Shown here: piece by piece, positions 14,977 to 15,084 of the stretch | Position numbering within the stretch: the stretch's first letter is position 1 | Layout: the number at the start of each line of letters is the position of its first letter | Assembly (NCBI GenBank): GCA_031278135.1 | Contig: JAITKY010000184.1 | Location: forward strand, 1-15,084 | Length of the DNA: 15,084 nt | From: Prevotellaceae bacterium | Lineage (GTDB): Bacteria > Bacteroidota > Bacteroidia > Bacteroidales > UBA932 | Reading direction: 5' to 3' | Made by a program: the position numbers and the translations under genes | The notes under the pieces: model-generated | What the model was told of the DNA's origin: nothing | Seen by the model: the letters and a program-made list of their open reading frames with translations, nothing else | The model's database searches: none

Positions 14977-15084
14977 TTATTTCATCAACTCTTTATATTT
15001 TTGTGCAATAAAACCTATCCAAAGCGGGTGGTTGTTAAGGCTTTTCACCAATTGCAATTCTTCGCCGCCGTTATCCAAGAAGAA
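14977..15084 (-). CDS. C-terminal 35 residues of an unrecognised protein (5' end outside the window)
   Basis: On the minus strand the frame is open from the window edge to TAA (complement of 14977-14979). It reads FFLDNGGEELQLVKSLNNHP and ends LWIGFIAQKYKELMK. I do not recognise the family. The mix of charged helix and ordinary codon use looks like a real protein end, and it converges on the repeat region. Confidence 0.6.
   Translation of the reverse strand, partial: FFLDNGGEELQLVKSLNNHPLWIGFIAQKYKELMK

Overview
The window looks like a chromosomal segment of an anaerobic or host-associated member of Bacteroidota, probably Bacteroidales. The evidence is moderate GC, several promoters of the Bacteroidota type (TTTG, about 20 bases, then TAnnTTTG), weak Shine-Dalgarno sites, a SusC/BtuB-like TonB-dependent receptor, an OstA-like/SurA-like outer-membrane biogenesis cluster typical of this phylum, and PepD and AhpC of Bacteroides type. 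The assignment rests on gene content and promoter style, not on a marker gene.

Layout, left to right. (1) Positions 1-219 hold the C-terminal end of a glycoside hydrolase family 3 beta-glucosidase, followed by a strong intrinsic terminator. (2) A near-consensus promoter at 325-357 drives a very short ORF (383-448) that resembles the first dozen residues of Rpn/PD-(D/E)XK transposase-like proteins. Its stop overlaps a TTG start of a TonB-dependent receptor (445-2451). (3) Positions 2722-8130 hold a tightly spaced four-gene block: a SurA-like lipoprotein, a double-parvulin SurA-type chaperone, an OstA/LptA-like protein with an internal 45-base minisatellite, and diaminopimelate decarboxylase (lysA). 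The first three fit outer-membrane protein folding and lipopolysaccharide transport, and lysA serves lysine/diaminopimelate metabolism. (4) Positions 8282-8848 hold ahpC with its own consensus promoter and a terminator shared with the convergent pepD (9100-10563, minus strand). (5) A divergent intergenic region of about 250 bases carries promoters for both sides and a second short leader ORF that overlaps, by ATGA, the start of a beta-propeller/di-haem cytochrome c protein (10814-12622). (6) A concentrative nucleoside transporter (13028-14578) is bracketed by inverted copies of a hairpin-rich repeat family. The family is built on TTATCCACAGAT-type words, which contain perfect DnaA-box 9-mers, and on GTGTACGACAAAATTCC-type ends. 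The right copy is a compact MITE-like element with perfect 22-base terminal inverted repeats. (7) A 42-base tandem repeat (14808-14911) and the last 35 codons of an unrecognised minus-strand gene close the window.

Most genes are ordinary housekeeping and envelope genes. The points most worth following are the repeat system around the nucleoside transporter, the pair of short leader ORFs that overlap the starts of two envelope genes, the apparent recycling of an Rpn-like gene start by the TonB receptor, and the in-frame minisatellite in the OstA-like protein. No complete transposase, CRISPR array, rRNA, tRNA or recognisable defence system was seen.
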